NCBI GenBank assembly: GCA_021397835.1
Contig: JAJFZO010000168.1
Span: 1,922,001 to 1,986,000 of the forward strand
DNA from: Moringa oleifera
Taxonomy: Eukaryota; Streptophyta; Magnoliopsida; Brassicales; Moringaceae
Length of the DNA: 64,000 nt
Direction: 5' to 3'
Shown here: piece after piece, positions 39,210 to 49,985 of the stretch
How the letters are laid out: each line of letters starts with the position of its first letter
Numbering within the stretch: position 1 is the first letter of the stretch
Notes under the pieces: generated by a model
Told to the model about the DNA's origin: nothing
The model's database searches: none
Seen by the model: the letters and a program-made list of their open reading frames with translations, nothing else
Position numbers and translations under genes: made by a program

Positions 39210-40240
39210 ACATTAACGAGGGTGGATATGGGAATTTGATGAGAAAATATGGATTTTCTATGGATAATGTGGTTAATGCAAAATTGGTTGACACATAAGG
39301 AAGAGTTCTTGATAGACAATCCATGGGAGAATATTTGTTTAAGGTCACAAAAGAGGTGGAAGAGCAAGCTTTGGAGTGATTCTTTTATAGAAGATTAACT
39401 TGGTTACCATTTCAGCCACAGTGACTGTATTTAGAGTTTGTAGGACGATGGAAAAAGGTGCAACTGATGTTTTCAATAAGTGATAACATTTCTTTAGTAA
39501 ACTACCCCAAGACCTTTTTATAAAAGTAATGTCAAAATCCAAATAAGAGCCAAGTGAGAAAGACAATTGTAAAAGTATGTTTTATTGGAATGTTAATTCT
39601 AAGGTAGAGCAGCGAACTTCTTCTTTTAATGAATCAAAGCTTACTTTGAGTTGGGTTTATGGAAATGATGAGGTGAATAGAGTCTACTCTTTTCTGGGCA
39701 AGATTTCCCATATGGAACATCAACAGATGTTCTTTTTCGATTAGGAGGAGAGCCAAAACTCATTTCCAAATACAAATTAGATTATGTGAAGACTATGATT
39801 CAAAAGGAGGGTTTGGAAAAGCTTCGAAAGATGATGATTAAAGTAATGAATATGTTGACCCAAATGAATCCTTATGGAGGAAAAGTGAGTAAGATCTTTG
39901 ACTCTAAAACACCATTCCCTCATAGAGCCTAAAACCTTTTCTTAGTTTAGTATGGAGTTTAATGGACCAAAGAAGGGGCCTTGCAAGTAGTCACTTATTA
40001 AATGGAATGAGAGAGCTTTATGATCTAGTGGCTTCTTATGTCTCCAATAGATCAAAAGAGGCATTTTTACTGTGCATGGATCTTGACATTGGTAGTACTC
40101 TAAGCAATTAAACAATATTCAACGATGCTCAAGATTATGGGATGAAGTATTTCAAGGTAACTTTCTAAGATTGATGAAAGTAAAGAGTAATTTTGATAAC
40201 TTTTTAAGAATAGGCAAAGTATTCCACCCATTCCATTCAT
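39210..40240 (+). pseudogene. BBE-c: old, 5'-truncated BBE-like relic
   Basis: Starts in the middle of the family fold with GGYGNLMRKYGFSMDNVVNAKLVD (39218) and continues through RVLDRQSMGE, VCFIGM, STLFWARFPYGTSTDVL, LDYVKTMIQKEGLEKL, MNPYGGK (39867), KTPFPHRA and EAFLLCMDLDIGS (the NYRD Tyr is lost, reading LCMD), ending near YGMKYFK. The first ~180 residues, including signal peptide, FAD-His loop and FAD-Cys, are absent. There are more than ten stops and several frameshifts, so it decayed long before BBE-a. The piece NLFLV followed by a stop, at the site that is FLIQ in BBE-b, groups it with the b type rather than the KIQ-bearing a type. Whether it was truncated by rearrangement is unknown. 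Confidence 0.88.
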
Positions 40241-40249
40241 GGTTAAAAG

Positions 40250-43200
40250 CTAGGATGGAAGCTCTAAGATGGAAGCTTTCAATTGTATTGTCCCTTACAG
40301 AGATAATAAAGTTTTGGGTAAATATTGAAATATATTTTTATACACTTTATATTTTTTAATCAAGTTTTTGTAGTTTTTTAATCAATTATATATATAAAAT
40401 ATTGATTCATTCTAAATAGATCATTGTCTGTAATTTTTATTAAAGAGGCATTTTAATTTGAAGATCTTGCATTTTCACTTTAAATTTATCATAGATGTAA
40501 AAAATATTCAACCAACCATCACAAAAAATTCATCATTCTTTGAGTTCTGAAAACAGTTATTTTTAAGACTTTACACTATCAAAAATTCAAAAAATTCATA
40601 AAAATTATTTTTAGTGTTAAAAATTTTAAATTTTTTATAATTGTAGCTTACATTTTTATTCACACTTGTGAAAAAATTTTCAATTAAAATTTATTTTACA
40701 AGATCTTCGATTTGAATTATATTTTTTTTAAAAAAATTAAAGACATGGTTTGATATTTAGATTAAATTAAAAGATCATATGTAAAATTTATAATAAAAAA
40801 AACTACGAGAACCCGATTAAAAAAATACAAATAATACAAGGTTTATTTTGATGTTTACTTTTAAGATGTTTTTTTAATTATAGAATAAATATCATTTAAA
40901 ACACGAAAGAATACATTCTTTTTAATCTTTACCCTGAACTGCAAATCATAGCAAAACAAACCCTAATTGATAAGAAATAGTCAAATTAAACTCTCATCGC
41001 CAACATCGTCAAATTTGCTCATTAATGTAAGGGCACTTTCATCTCCAGAGGTATGTTAAATGCCCCCTAAACAAAAAACTACTTTTTGTTAAAGACTTCC
41101 TACAAATCTCCTTAATGTGAGAGAAGATTCACAAAATTAGTTAAATCTCCTAGGTAGAAATCGAAATTATTGCTTTGATTTCACTTCTAGCAAGCTTAAT
41201 TTTATTACTAATCATTTTTTAAGCTGATTTAGTTAATTGGAGAGTAAGGCTTCAATGTACAATGTCCACCATTGTCAATGCAGTTTCAAGGCTAGATTAT
41301 GGACTTCATGGATGGTAGAAACCTTGATTGAAGGTTTTGGAATTGTAGAAAAAATATGATAAGGTTTTGAACTTCATGTGAATATGAGTTCAAATGATTA
41401 TCAAAAATATCCATTAGCTTAGCTTGTGAATGTTGAATATCATTATTAAATACAAATGTATAGCCATTTTTTTTTTTCAAAATTAGTTTGTGGCATAATT
41501 TGAAAACAACATCATACTTTTGAATTCTCTTTTGTAATGACTAATTTTATTTATTTATTTATTTTTTGATTCACATTAACATTAAACAAAAGATAAAAAG
41601 GTAGAATCACAAATCCATTGTAGGTATTCTATTGATAGAATGGGAGTTTGCAATTTAATAGGGAAAGCGTAATTTTTTTTTTAATGTTTAAAGGTAAACA
41701 TTCAAGGATTCAACATGTTGGAATTATGTTTCTTCTTGCTAACTTGGGCACATCTAGTATGAATTGTTATAACAGTTTAGAACTAGTTTATTATGCATAT
41801 AGGAATGGTCACAGATTATGCACGTTACATTAAAATTAGTAATTTCCATAAATTCTTCTAAGATTTGTCAATATTTCACCTTAAAGTTTCCATTAAAATT
41901 TGAATAGTGAAAACTTTCATGTGTTAGACTTGTTCACTTGTCAATTTTTCAATGGGCATTAATTGTTTTAATTTGTTCATTTTTTTTATATAAAAACATA
42001 TGTTCTATAATTATTTTGTATGGTTAGATGTATGAATTGTAATCAATGGATGCAAGTTTTAACATAACTATTAACCAAGTGCGAATGTTACAAGATCGAG
42101 TCACGCTAGACAAGAGAGAGCTGCTATAGCATCATAGATTTTAACTACACTAATACGCATTGTGTACAACATGGGCTCAATAAAGAAAACTAGTTTACAG
42201 CATTACGCAAGATGTTGTATTTTGGGTTGCCCTCACCTTAACTAGATTAACATTTAGATTTTAGTTTGATATTTTTGTAATGAAACTGTTTCGTAATAAC
42301 ATCTAGGTTGATGGTTTTATAATGACATCTGGGGTTGCTGGTTTTGTAACGACAATTATGCTTGATGGTTTTGCAATCACTTAATTGTGCTTCATGGTTT
42401 TGTGATGATAATTATGCTTTACCGTTTTGTTATGACATTTGTGCTTTATGGTTTTGTAATGACATTTGTTCTTGATATTCATGAAGAAGCAGTATTTCAT
42501 CATTTAGTTTATATGGTTTATGTTAACATGCCTCTGTTGTAGGCTAAAGTTCAAAAACTAAAAGTTAAGCGTTTGTTGAAGAAGTAGCATACCATCCATT
42601 TATTGTCCATAAACTAAGAATAAATTCTATTCATTTATACAATAATCCACGTGCACTTCAAACAATGGCAAAATAAAATGGTAAATCATCTAACAAGCAA
42701 ATCATTTATAGACTTGAAACAAATTCAATCCATTTCATACTATAAATCATAACTTTAGTTTAACGCTTATAATTCAAATAAACTTACCTATAAAGACCAA
42801 CTACCTTTAATAAGTCATAATTCAAATACATCCAACAAAAAAAACAAAAACAAAAAAAAGCTGCATATCGAGGGTTTCATTTATGGTAATATCTACCCTT
42901 AGTCATAAGAATTCTCTTAATCGTATTTCCTCCATGAGCTATTGATCTCATAGAATGCCTTTGTTGTTGTGGTTAAAAATAAAGTCTTTGGTGTGGGAAA
43001 ATTAGTGCAGGTGGCCTTGAAGCAAATATTACTGCTTTTTGGGATAGTTGCTATAGGTGATTTAATTTGGAGCTACAATGTTGAGCATATACGTGTGGCC
43101 ACATGTTGTAGGCATGACACTACTAGAAATAACCCCTTGAGTGGGAAATGATGAAGCAAATGGACGGTAACAAATATAAAGAAATTATATGAATTAAAAA

Positions 43201-43850
43201 ACATAAAATAATAAAATTCGTTACACTTACTTGAAATGGTTGTTGTCTGTGATGTTTGATGTCTTGTTAATGTGCTCAAATTAGTTGCTAAAGTTGAAAG
43301 GCTTGACTTAGCAATTTCAGTTGGACTTTGGAGTAACATTAAGCTTTCAAATAACTAAAAAAATGTTTGGTTTCCCCACTACTTTTTTTATTAAGCTAAG
43401 CATGGATAGACACCTTTTCTTATAGTTGGCCACTTCAGAGTCAGCTATCAACTTGTTATTGTCAAGAAAAGAAAGCATAATACAAAACCTGATTTACTAT
43501 ATGAGTCAATTGCTATAAAGGACTGAGTTACGCAATTCATTTTTTGAAAAAATGGCTTTTTTGTTACTAATTTGAGCACAACAATCATATCCATATTTCC
43601 AAGTGCATAAGATCATTGACATTATTGACCTGCTCATGAAGCAGTCCTCCATAGCCCTAGTACATAGTAAAATGGGCAATTGAATTAAATAAATTTGATG
43701 TGTAGGTAGTTTCAACATAAATGACTAGTGAACGGCCAAGTATTAGTAAATATTTTGGTAGGATCTACAACAAAAATTCATTGGATAATCAAAGTTTTTA
43801 GGATGGATATCTAAAGTAGTTGAGCAAGAATACTTTTGATTCGCCCAATG
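40250..43850. other. Intergenic, AT-rich
   Basis: No gene recognised. It holds the 27-bp tandem repeat at 42288-42478. Small frames at 42969-43151 (plus) and 43073-43339 (minus) overlap each other and match nothing I know. Confidence 0.6.
42288..42478. repeat. 27-bp minisatellite, ~7 copies
   Basis: Units of gttttgtaatgacatttgtg plus ctttatg, mostly exactly 27 bp with one of 29 bp. Being a multiple of three, the array could be a fossil of a repetitive coding region, but stops are present. Confidence 0.85.
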
Positions 43851-43854
43851 CCAT

Positions 43855-44200
43855 TGCAATGAAGTATACCTTGGAATTCAAATTCGCAAAAGCAAATAAC
43901 ATAATTGAATGCGAAGCTATGATTGTAGGATTGGTGCTTTTAAGGGCATTAGGATCAAAAAGTTACCAGTGAGTAATGATTCTCAATTAGTAGTTACGTA
44001 GATCATAGGTGAATACAAGGTTAGAAAGAAGAATATGGCAAACAACTAGCCAAAATGAAAGATTTGTTTTGTCTACCAAGTTTAAGATTTGCAATATTAA
44101 ATAACTGAAAATGAAAAAGCAAGAAATAATGAAAGAAGTAGGGCAACTGTAAAGTACCTACTTGCCAGCTCTTCCAAGCCACCTAACAAAGAGACCTTCA
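43855..44200 (+). pseudogene. Ty3/gypsy RNase H fragment
   Basis: The plus strand reads LEFKFAKANNIIECEAMIVG then LVLLRALGSK (43870-43960). After a one-base frameshift comes VSNDSQLVVT, a stop, then IIGEYKVRKKNMA (43968-44040). This is the NNEAEYEALI...SDSQLVV.QI.GEY signature of the second RNase H of Tat-type elements. It is in the opposite orientation to the 22-36 kb element, so it is a separate insertion. Other parts of that element are not recognised around it. Confidence 0.75.
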
Positions 44201-45209
44201 TTTCCCATCTGTCAGGTAACTTGCTCGGTAGATGAGATATCAATCTCTTAAAATCAAGGTAACTATTACCAATTGAGGCAATGGCCAATGATTATCACCA
44301 ATTATATGTAGCATAAAAAGGGAGTATGAGGAATTGTAAAGAAATCAAGAAAAAAAAAAAAAAAAGCAGAGAGAAGCATAAAGAAGAAGAACTTGAAGAA
44401 AAAACATGTCGAAGGAAAAGCGAAAAGAAGTGGATGGAAGAAGAATTTAAAGAACGAAGTCATTGATTCAGGTAATCCTAACCTTAAAGTTTGTAAAATC
44501 GATTGTAATTCCAGTGGAAAATATTACTTGTCTTAATAAATTTATAATTTGATTTATATTTGATAATTATATTAACATTTAATAATAAAATATTCAATTA
44601 TTAATTATCACAAACAAAACAAAAGTCAATTCAATCTTACCGATAATTGTTATCTGCTTTAATAATTATCATTAAATACCTAAATATTTAGCAATAATTA
44701 TTGATTTTTATAAATAAAATAAATATCAATTTATTTATATAAACAATTGTTAATTGTCATAAATAAAACAAATGTCAATATATTTTAAATAGTGTTTGTC
44801 AATTATTGCTAACAATTGTTAATAATATATAAACTTTTAGCAATAATTATTTTATATTTTTCTCAATAATTATGATAATTATCTTTATAAAATTTTGTTG
44901 GCTCCCATTACACTGATTTTGAACAATTACAAAAAGAAAAAAAAAAGTAGTGACAATTATCATTGCCATTAAAAACCAAAACAATTACTACTAAAATCTT
45001 GAAAATTATAATGTTATAAATCTAATTGACCATGATGTTTCTTAAAACAGGATTCCATTTTTTTTTAGAAAAATAAATTTTATTAAATCACATCACATTT
45101 CTAATTTTTCTTTTGTATCTAGAAGTTCTAGAGTTGAATTCTCAAAAGTGTTGTTAATGCTGTGGTGGCTCTCTTGCTTGCAATAAGCTCTATATAGGTG
45201 CTGTATAAT
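44201..45209. other. AT-rich spacer with aacaatta/taattgtt repeats
   Basis: Bases 44530-45000 consist largely of imperfect, partly palindromic variants of caattattaattgtc/aacaattgttaattg that can pair locally. A poly(A) tract lies near 44350. No gene is seen. Confidence 0.6.
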
Positions 45210-46534
45210 TAGTTAATTAAATATAATGATTGGATTAATTCATATACATTTAGTTGATGATTGGTAAAACACAATGAATCTTTAGTTAATTAAATGTATG
45301 TTCATTTAACAGTAAATACACTTGAATTGATTCCTATACAATTGATAAAATATGATGTATTTTTAGTTGATTAAATAAATATTCATAAATTATACAAACA
45401 CATGTACACTTGGATTAATTCTGATTCAATTAATTGAATTATAAACATACTTTATAAATTAATGTCTTATTAATTTATCAATTAACAAATACCTATTTTA
45501 ATTATTATGTTTTACATGATCCCAAAGCTATCAATTTATAGAGGTTTTATAGGTTGAGACTTGTGCTTAACCCTTGAAGGATGATTTACACACTAAGTCA
45601 CAAAAATATGTACATTCATGGACACATAAATACACATGTACATATATTCATACAAATTATGTGTTTGTATAATTTGTTTTATTTAATTTTTTGTTATTTG
45701 GGATTATATGTGCACGCTGACAGTTACATTCATGATTAATAAAATGATCCATGAAATCAATATTAATCCAATTGAAATTAGCATTGTTAATTAATCATGA
45801 CTTTCATCACCACCATTACCAACAACTATATAGTAAAATATGTAGTGCACTTTCCAAAGTAATATAGATATAAATCCAATGACTCTTGTGTAAGGTTTCA
45901 TTACTTTGCCCAAGAGTATCATTAATAAATTTGGTCACGTTGTTAACAAATGACCTCATATTGTTCAAACTCAATTGCAAGGCCCTAGAAAAGAATAAAT
46001 AAAGGGCTGTCTTAATCTTATCCTACAAGAGAGATGGAAAATATTTATTATTTTGGTGCATAATTGAGATAAATGAATTTAACTAAGCACGTCAACATGG
46101 CACATTATTTGACGAAGCAATAATATATTTCTAGACATAATTATAAATATTACTTGGCGCTATCAATGTGATCCAAGTTCTAACCAAATAGGACCGGCAT
46201 TACAAAGTGGAAGAACTGAATATTAATAAAGAAAAATCAAATATTGAACTAATTATGGCTACTGATCAGATATGAAAGCTTTTATATATATAAGGATTCT
46301 TGTCATACTGTCCAGTATATGTTTGCTTCGAATTAATGCTAAATTTACCAACACAACAAATATGGAAAACTCTACTTTTAACAATTATATAAATAGTATT
46401 TGATCCAAAAAAAAAAGGATAGTGGAAAATGAGGGATTGGTATCTCAAAAGAGCCGGGAAAGTTTAAGAAAATGGAAGATTGAGCAAGAAAATACTTGAA
46501 TATCTTCTAGCAATTAATCTTGTTATGCCTCGGA

Positions 46535-46633
46535 CTTGAATATCTTAATGGTCATAGTTTGATTGGGTGACTTTTCCTTTGGTTTTTGAGGACTTTAAAC
46601 AAGGCACTATTACCAGTTTTACTAGCATATATA
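46535..46633 (+). promoter_or_regulatory. Conserved proximal promoter and TATA box of BBE-b'
   Basis: Counterpart of 19224-19321. The TATA box tatata is at 46628-46633, 58 bp before the ATG. Because the TATA box lies inside the upstream-extended open frame that begins at 46586, that extension is unlikely to be translated. Confidence 0.55.
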
Positions 46634-46690
46634 GACAAAGAGATCAACCAAGTGCATGCAGAGAGTCAGACAAACATGTACGTTCTCAAA

Positions 46691-48286
46691 ATGAAAGCTT
46701 CAAGCTCTGCACTATTCTGCATAGTTGCAGTCCTCCTGTGTGTCTTTGCTCCTGGAGCAACGGCAGTTTCCTCTGTTGATAATTTCCTCAAATGCCTCGT
46801 TAAGTATCCTCAGTCTTCGACGTCCATCTCTAAAGCCATATACACCCCAACCAACTCCTCTTTTCAATCTGTTTACGAGACATATTTGCAGAATCTTAGG
46901 TTCCTTACACCTACAACCCCGAAGCCACTAGCTATAGTGGCAGCCCTGGAGGAATCCCACGTCCAGGCAACAGTGATATGTGCAAAACAACATGGATTGC
47001 AGATCAGGATTCGAAGTGGTGGTCACGACTTCGAAGGACTTTCGTATATATCGTATGTCCCGTTTGCCATCCTGGACATGTTTAACCTTCGATCCATTGA
47101 TATTGATATAGCCAGCAAGACTGCATGGGTCCAGGCAGGGGCAACCACTGGTGAAGTTTATTACAGGATTGCTGAAAAGACTCCTGTCCATGGCTTCCCG
47201 AGTGGAGTTTGCACCACTCTTGGCACCGGCGGCCACTACAGCGGAGGTGGTTATGGAACCCTAATGAGAAAATACGGCCTCTCCATTGACAATATCATTG
47301 ATGCAAAACTGGTTGATGTGAAGGGAAGAATTCTTGATAGAAAGTCCATGGGGGAAGATCTGTTCTGGGCCATTAGAGGTAGTGGTGGAGCAAGCTTTGG
47401 AGTCATCCTCTCATGGAAGATCAAGCTCGTTCGCGTTCCACCCAAAGTGACAGTCTTCAACGTGACAAGGACCTTGAACCAAAATGTCACTGATATTGTG
47501 TTCCAGTGGCAAAACGTTGTCCATAAACTACCCAAAGATCTTTTTATCAGAATCAGGCCAGAAGTTGTTAAAGGAAGCAGAGGTGAGAATACTGTTCAAG
47601 TTCTTTTCATTGGTCATTTTCTTGGACAAACCAACAATCTCATTCCATTGATGAACGAGAGATTGCCTAAACTGGGTTTGCTGGAAAATGATTGCGTTGA
47701 AATGAGTTGGGTCAATTCAACTCTTTTCTGGTATGGTTTGCCGGCTGGAAACATTTCTGCTTTGCTTGATAGGGCTCCGCCGGAGAAAACTATTTCCAAA
47801 TCAAAGTCTGATTATGTGCAGAAGCCGATCCCAAAGGAAGACTTAGAAGTCATATGGAAGATGATGACCAAAATAGACAGGTTTTGGATGCAATGGAATC
47901 CATATGGAGGAAGAATGGATGAGATTAAGGAATCCGAAACTCCGTTCCCTCACCGAGCAGAAAACATGTTCTTGATTCATCACTTCGTGGCATGGACTGA
48001 AGAAGGATCAAACGCAAGCAACCACTACATAAATCTGATCAGAGAGTTCCACAGTGCAATGGCTCCATATGTGTCTAGCCGTCCAAGAGAGGCTTTCCTC
48101 AACTATAGAGATATTGATATCGGCAACAACCCAAGCAACCAAACCATCTTTGAAGCTGCCAAAGTTTACGGGACTAAGTACTTCAAGGGTAACTTCCTCA
48201 GACTGGCATACGTGAAGGCAAAGGTAGATCCTGAAAATTTCTTCAAGAATGAACAGAGCATTCCTCCTCTTCCATCTCACAAGTGA
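46691..48286 (+). CDS. BBE-b': berberine bridge enzyme-like FAD-linked oxidoreductase, intact
   Basis: Single-exon 531-aa paralogue of BBE-b, with the same length and no indels. It has a signal peptide (1-25, APGATA|VSS), His112 (SGGHDFEG) and Cys174 (GVCTTLGTGGH) for bicovalent FAD, SGGGYG, NPYGGRM, Tyr472 in NYRD and the C-terminal FFKNEQSIPPLP. It differs from BBE-b at three positions lining the family's active site: Phe114 for Tyr (His+2), Leu177 for Val (oxygen gatekeeper, Cys+3) and His430 for Gln (the position of the catalytic Glu/Gln in the family). It has six sequons; N87 is lost (EES). The family precedent suggests an extracellular or vacuolar flavoprotein with low oxygen reactivity, but this is inference and the substrate is unknown. 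The frame is open upstream to an ATG at 46586, but that region is promoter in BBE-b and lies before the TATA box, so I start at 46691. An ATG at 46676 would add five residues. Confidence 0.93.
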   Translation: MKASSSALFCIVAVLLCVFAPGATAVSSVDNFLKCLVKYPQSSTSISKAIYTPTNSSFQSVYETYLQNLRFLTPTTPKPLAIVAALEESHVQATVICAKQHGLQIRIRSGGHDFEGLSYISYVPFAILDMFNLRSIDIDIASKTAWVQAGATTGEVYYRIAEKTPVHGFPSGVCTTLGTGGHYSGGGYGTLMRKYGLSIDNIIDAKLVDVKGRILDRKSMGEDLFWAIRGSGGASFGVILSWKIKLVRVPPKVTVFNVTRTLNQNVTDIVFQWQNVVHKLPKDLFIRIRPEVVKGSRGENTVQVLFIGHFLGQTNNLIPLMNERLPKLGLLENDCVEMSWVNSTLFWYGLPAGNISALLDRAPPEKTISKSKSDYVQKPIPKEDLEVIWKMMTKIDRFWMQWNPYGGRMDEIKESETPFPHRAENMFLIHHFVAWTEEGSNASNHYINLIREFHSAMAPYVSSRPREAFLNYRDIDIGNNPSNQTIFEAAKVYGTKYFKGNFLRLAYVKAKVDPENFFKNEQSIPPLPSHK

Positions 48287-48343
48287 TTATCAGGAAGATT
48301 ATTATCTATATGGTAACATCTTTGTTTGAATTCTATGATGATT

Positions 48344-48349
48344 AATAAA
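48344..48349 (+). terminator. Putative polyadenylation signal of BBE-b'
   Basis: AATAAA 58 bp after the stop codon, at the same place as in BBE-b. Confidence 0.6.
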
Positions 48350-49708
48350 TAGGGTTTCCTGTTTCCCTCTGAGAAGAGAAACCCTGCTTATTAGACTGTA
48401 TCTCTCCATGTGTAACTAAATAATTTCTTGTTTGAAATTTTCTTCAACTTCCCGAAGCATTAAATAAGTTCCGTTTGCTCAATCAGGAGAAATGTTAAGC
48501 TATTTGACTATTAAAGAATGCTTGATCGACAACATATATCTAGCCAGGAGATAATCCAATTAAAACTTGAGAATGATCAGAAATAATATCAGCGAGGGTG
48601 ATAAAAAAATTTAGGTAGGACACAAATGCAACATTAACTTTGATGTACATGTCTTAAATAAATATTTAAGATAGAATAGAGTATTAATTTGCAACAATTA
48701 GTTCATCCACGAAATGAACTGTGAATAGTTAAGTAATAGCTTCATAAAAAGTAATTTGCAGAATATAAATTATTATATATAGACTGAAGATTAGTCCCCA
48801 AAATTGACAAAAATAGAGAGAGAATATGTATATATATATATATATGCATATATATCAGCCATTTAATAATTGTTATTTAATAGTATTGTCCAGAATTATG
48901 GTTTAAGTGTGAATTAACAAGCTAGAGCCTTTAAATGCTAGAAATGTCATTAGTAATTATACAATTTAAGATAAGACTTGTTCCTCTTAGTCTCTTGAAT
49001 ATTCAAAGAGAGTATTATTTAAAAAACACTGCAAAATATAACAAGGAAACCCAATAAACAGTGAGATGAAAGGTAAATAAATATAAGTTCAATGAAGACT
49101 TTGAAGATTTCTATTCTTAGTTTTTTCTTTGTTCCCTTTTGTTTGTTAATGTAACTCTTTAGTGCTCCGTAGTTTCTTTGTCTGTCATAATATATAGGTT
49201 GACGAAACAAGGCTTGAAATGGGGTTGTCTGGCTTAAAATGGGTATTGATGAATGATTAAACATGCAAGTAAACCACAATATGAAAATGCTTCAAACACT
49301 GAAACATTTGGGCAAGGAGCATTTAAAAAAAAAAAGAGCAAAGAGATGTCTATTAGGCACAAGAAGACCATCTTTCCATGTGTAGACACGAAAGGCAGCA
49401 AGAGATGCTAGCTAGAGCTAGCGAGCTTCAAAACTTTGTATAACAAATATAACTTAACTGATTTGACAAACATAAGATAATTCATTTAATCCATTGAAAT
49501 CATCAAGAAAGGCACATGAAACACTAAATTACAACGAAGTACAAAGAATTATAATAAAAATATTAACATTTTTATTTGTCATATTGTGTGTGTTGTGTTC
49601 TGCCTGACTTTTCCTTTTGTTATTTATTTCTTTTTCTCCAAGTGGTCGGAGTACAAACATTAAATAAGACATCTTGCTAACAATTGTCATACATTTCAGT
49701 GCTTCTTA

Positions 49709-49985
49709 CTAGAGCTGCCGCTTTAATTCTTCTACTATTCTCTTTGTAATCCCTAGCTCTTCAAGCACATCAAGTCTCTCCACTTCTTTGACAATGAGAT
49801 ACTTCTCCGATTCCGCAGCCTGTTCCTTCCCTTTCTTTACGTCAAACTCCTTCCCCGATCTTGTTGTAGAAAGGGAACCGAAGACTCGTGACCATCAAAC
49901 CGGGTCGTGGCTTCCTAGGCTGACCTAAAAGGCGATGAAGTATCGATCTCAGCTCTTAAATTAACTTTCGTTACACCTGGGTTAG
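49709..49985 (-). pseudogene. WEB-family (DUF827) coiled-coil protein gene fragment
   Basis: The minus strand reads NLRAEIDTSSPFRSA, a stop, then EATTRFDG (about 49968-49900). This is the N-terminal signature of plant WEB-family proteins, which act with PMI2/WEB1 in chloroplast photorelocation or related coiled-coil scaffolds. After a frameshift it continues with KGKEQAAESEKYLIVKE then VERLDVLEELGITKRIVEEL and a stop at 49709, the start of the family's coiled coil. The in-frame stop (where the family usually has Lys in SVKEA) and the frameshift mark it as broken. A gtaagaag directly at the end could be an old splice donor, so this may be one exon of a former gene. The rest of the coiled coil is not seen. 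Base composition is less AT-rich than the surroundings. Confidence 0.7.

Larger units (their letters stand above)
45210..49578. repeat. Duplicated BBE-b block, copy 2 (partner 17880-22262)
   Basis: Carries BBE-b' with its flanks, collinear with the first block apart from small indels. The upstream flank from 45210 to the ATG and the 3' flank to 49578 are both conserved. Confidence 0.9.

Noticed and set aside
46586..46690. Upstream extension of BBE-b' (566-aa reading starting MRTLNKALLP)
   Set aside because: The same region upstream of BBE-b is out of frame, the TATA box lies within it, and a proper signal peptide begins at 46691.
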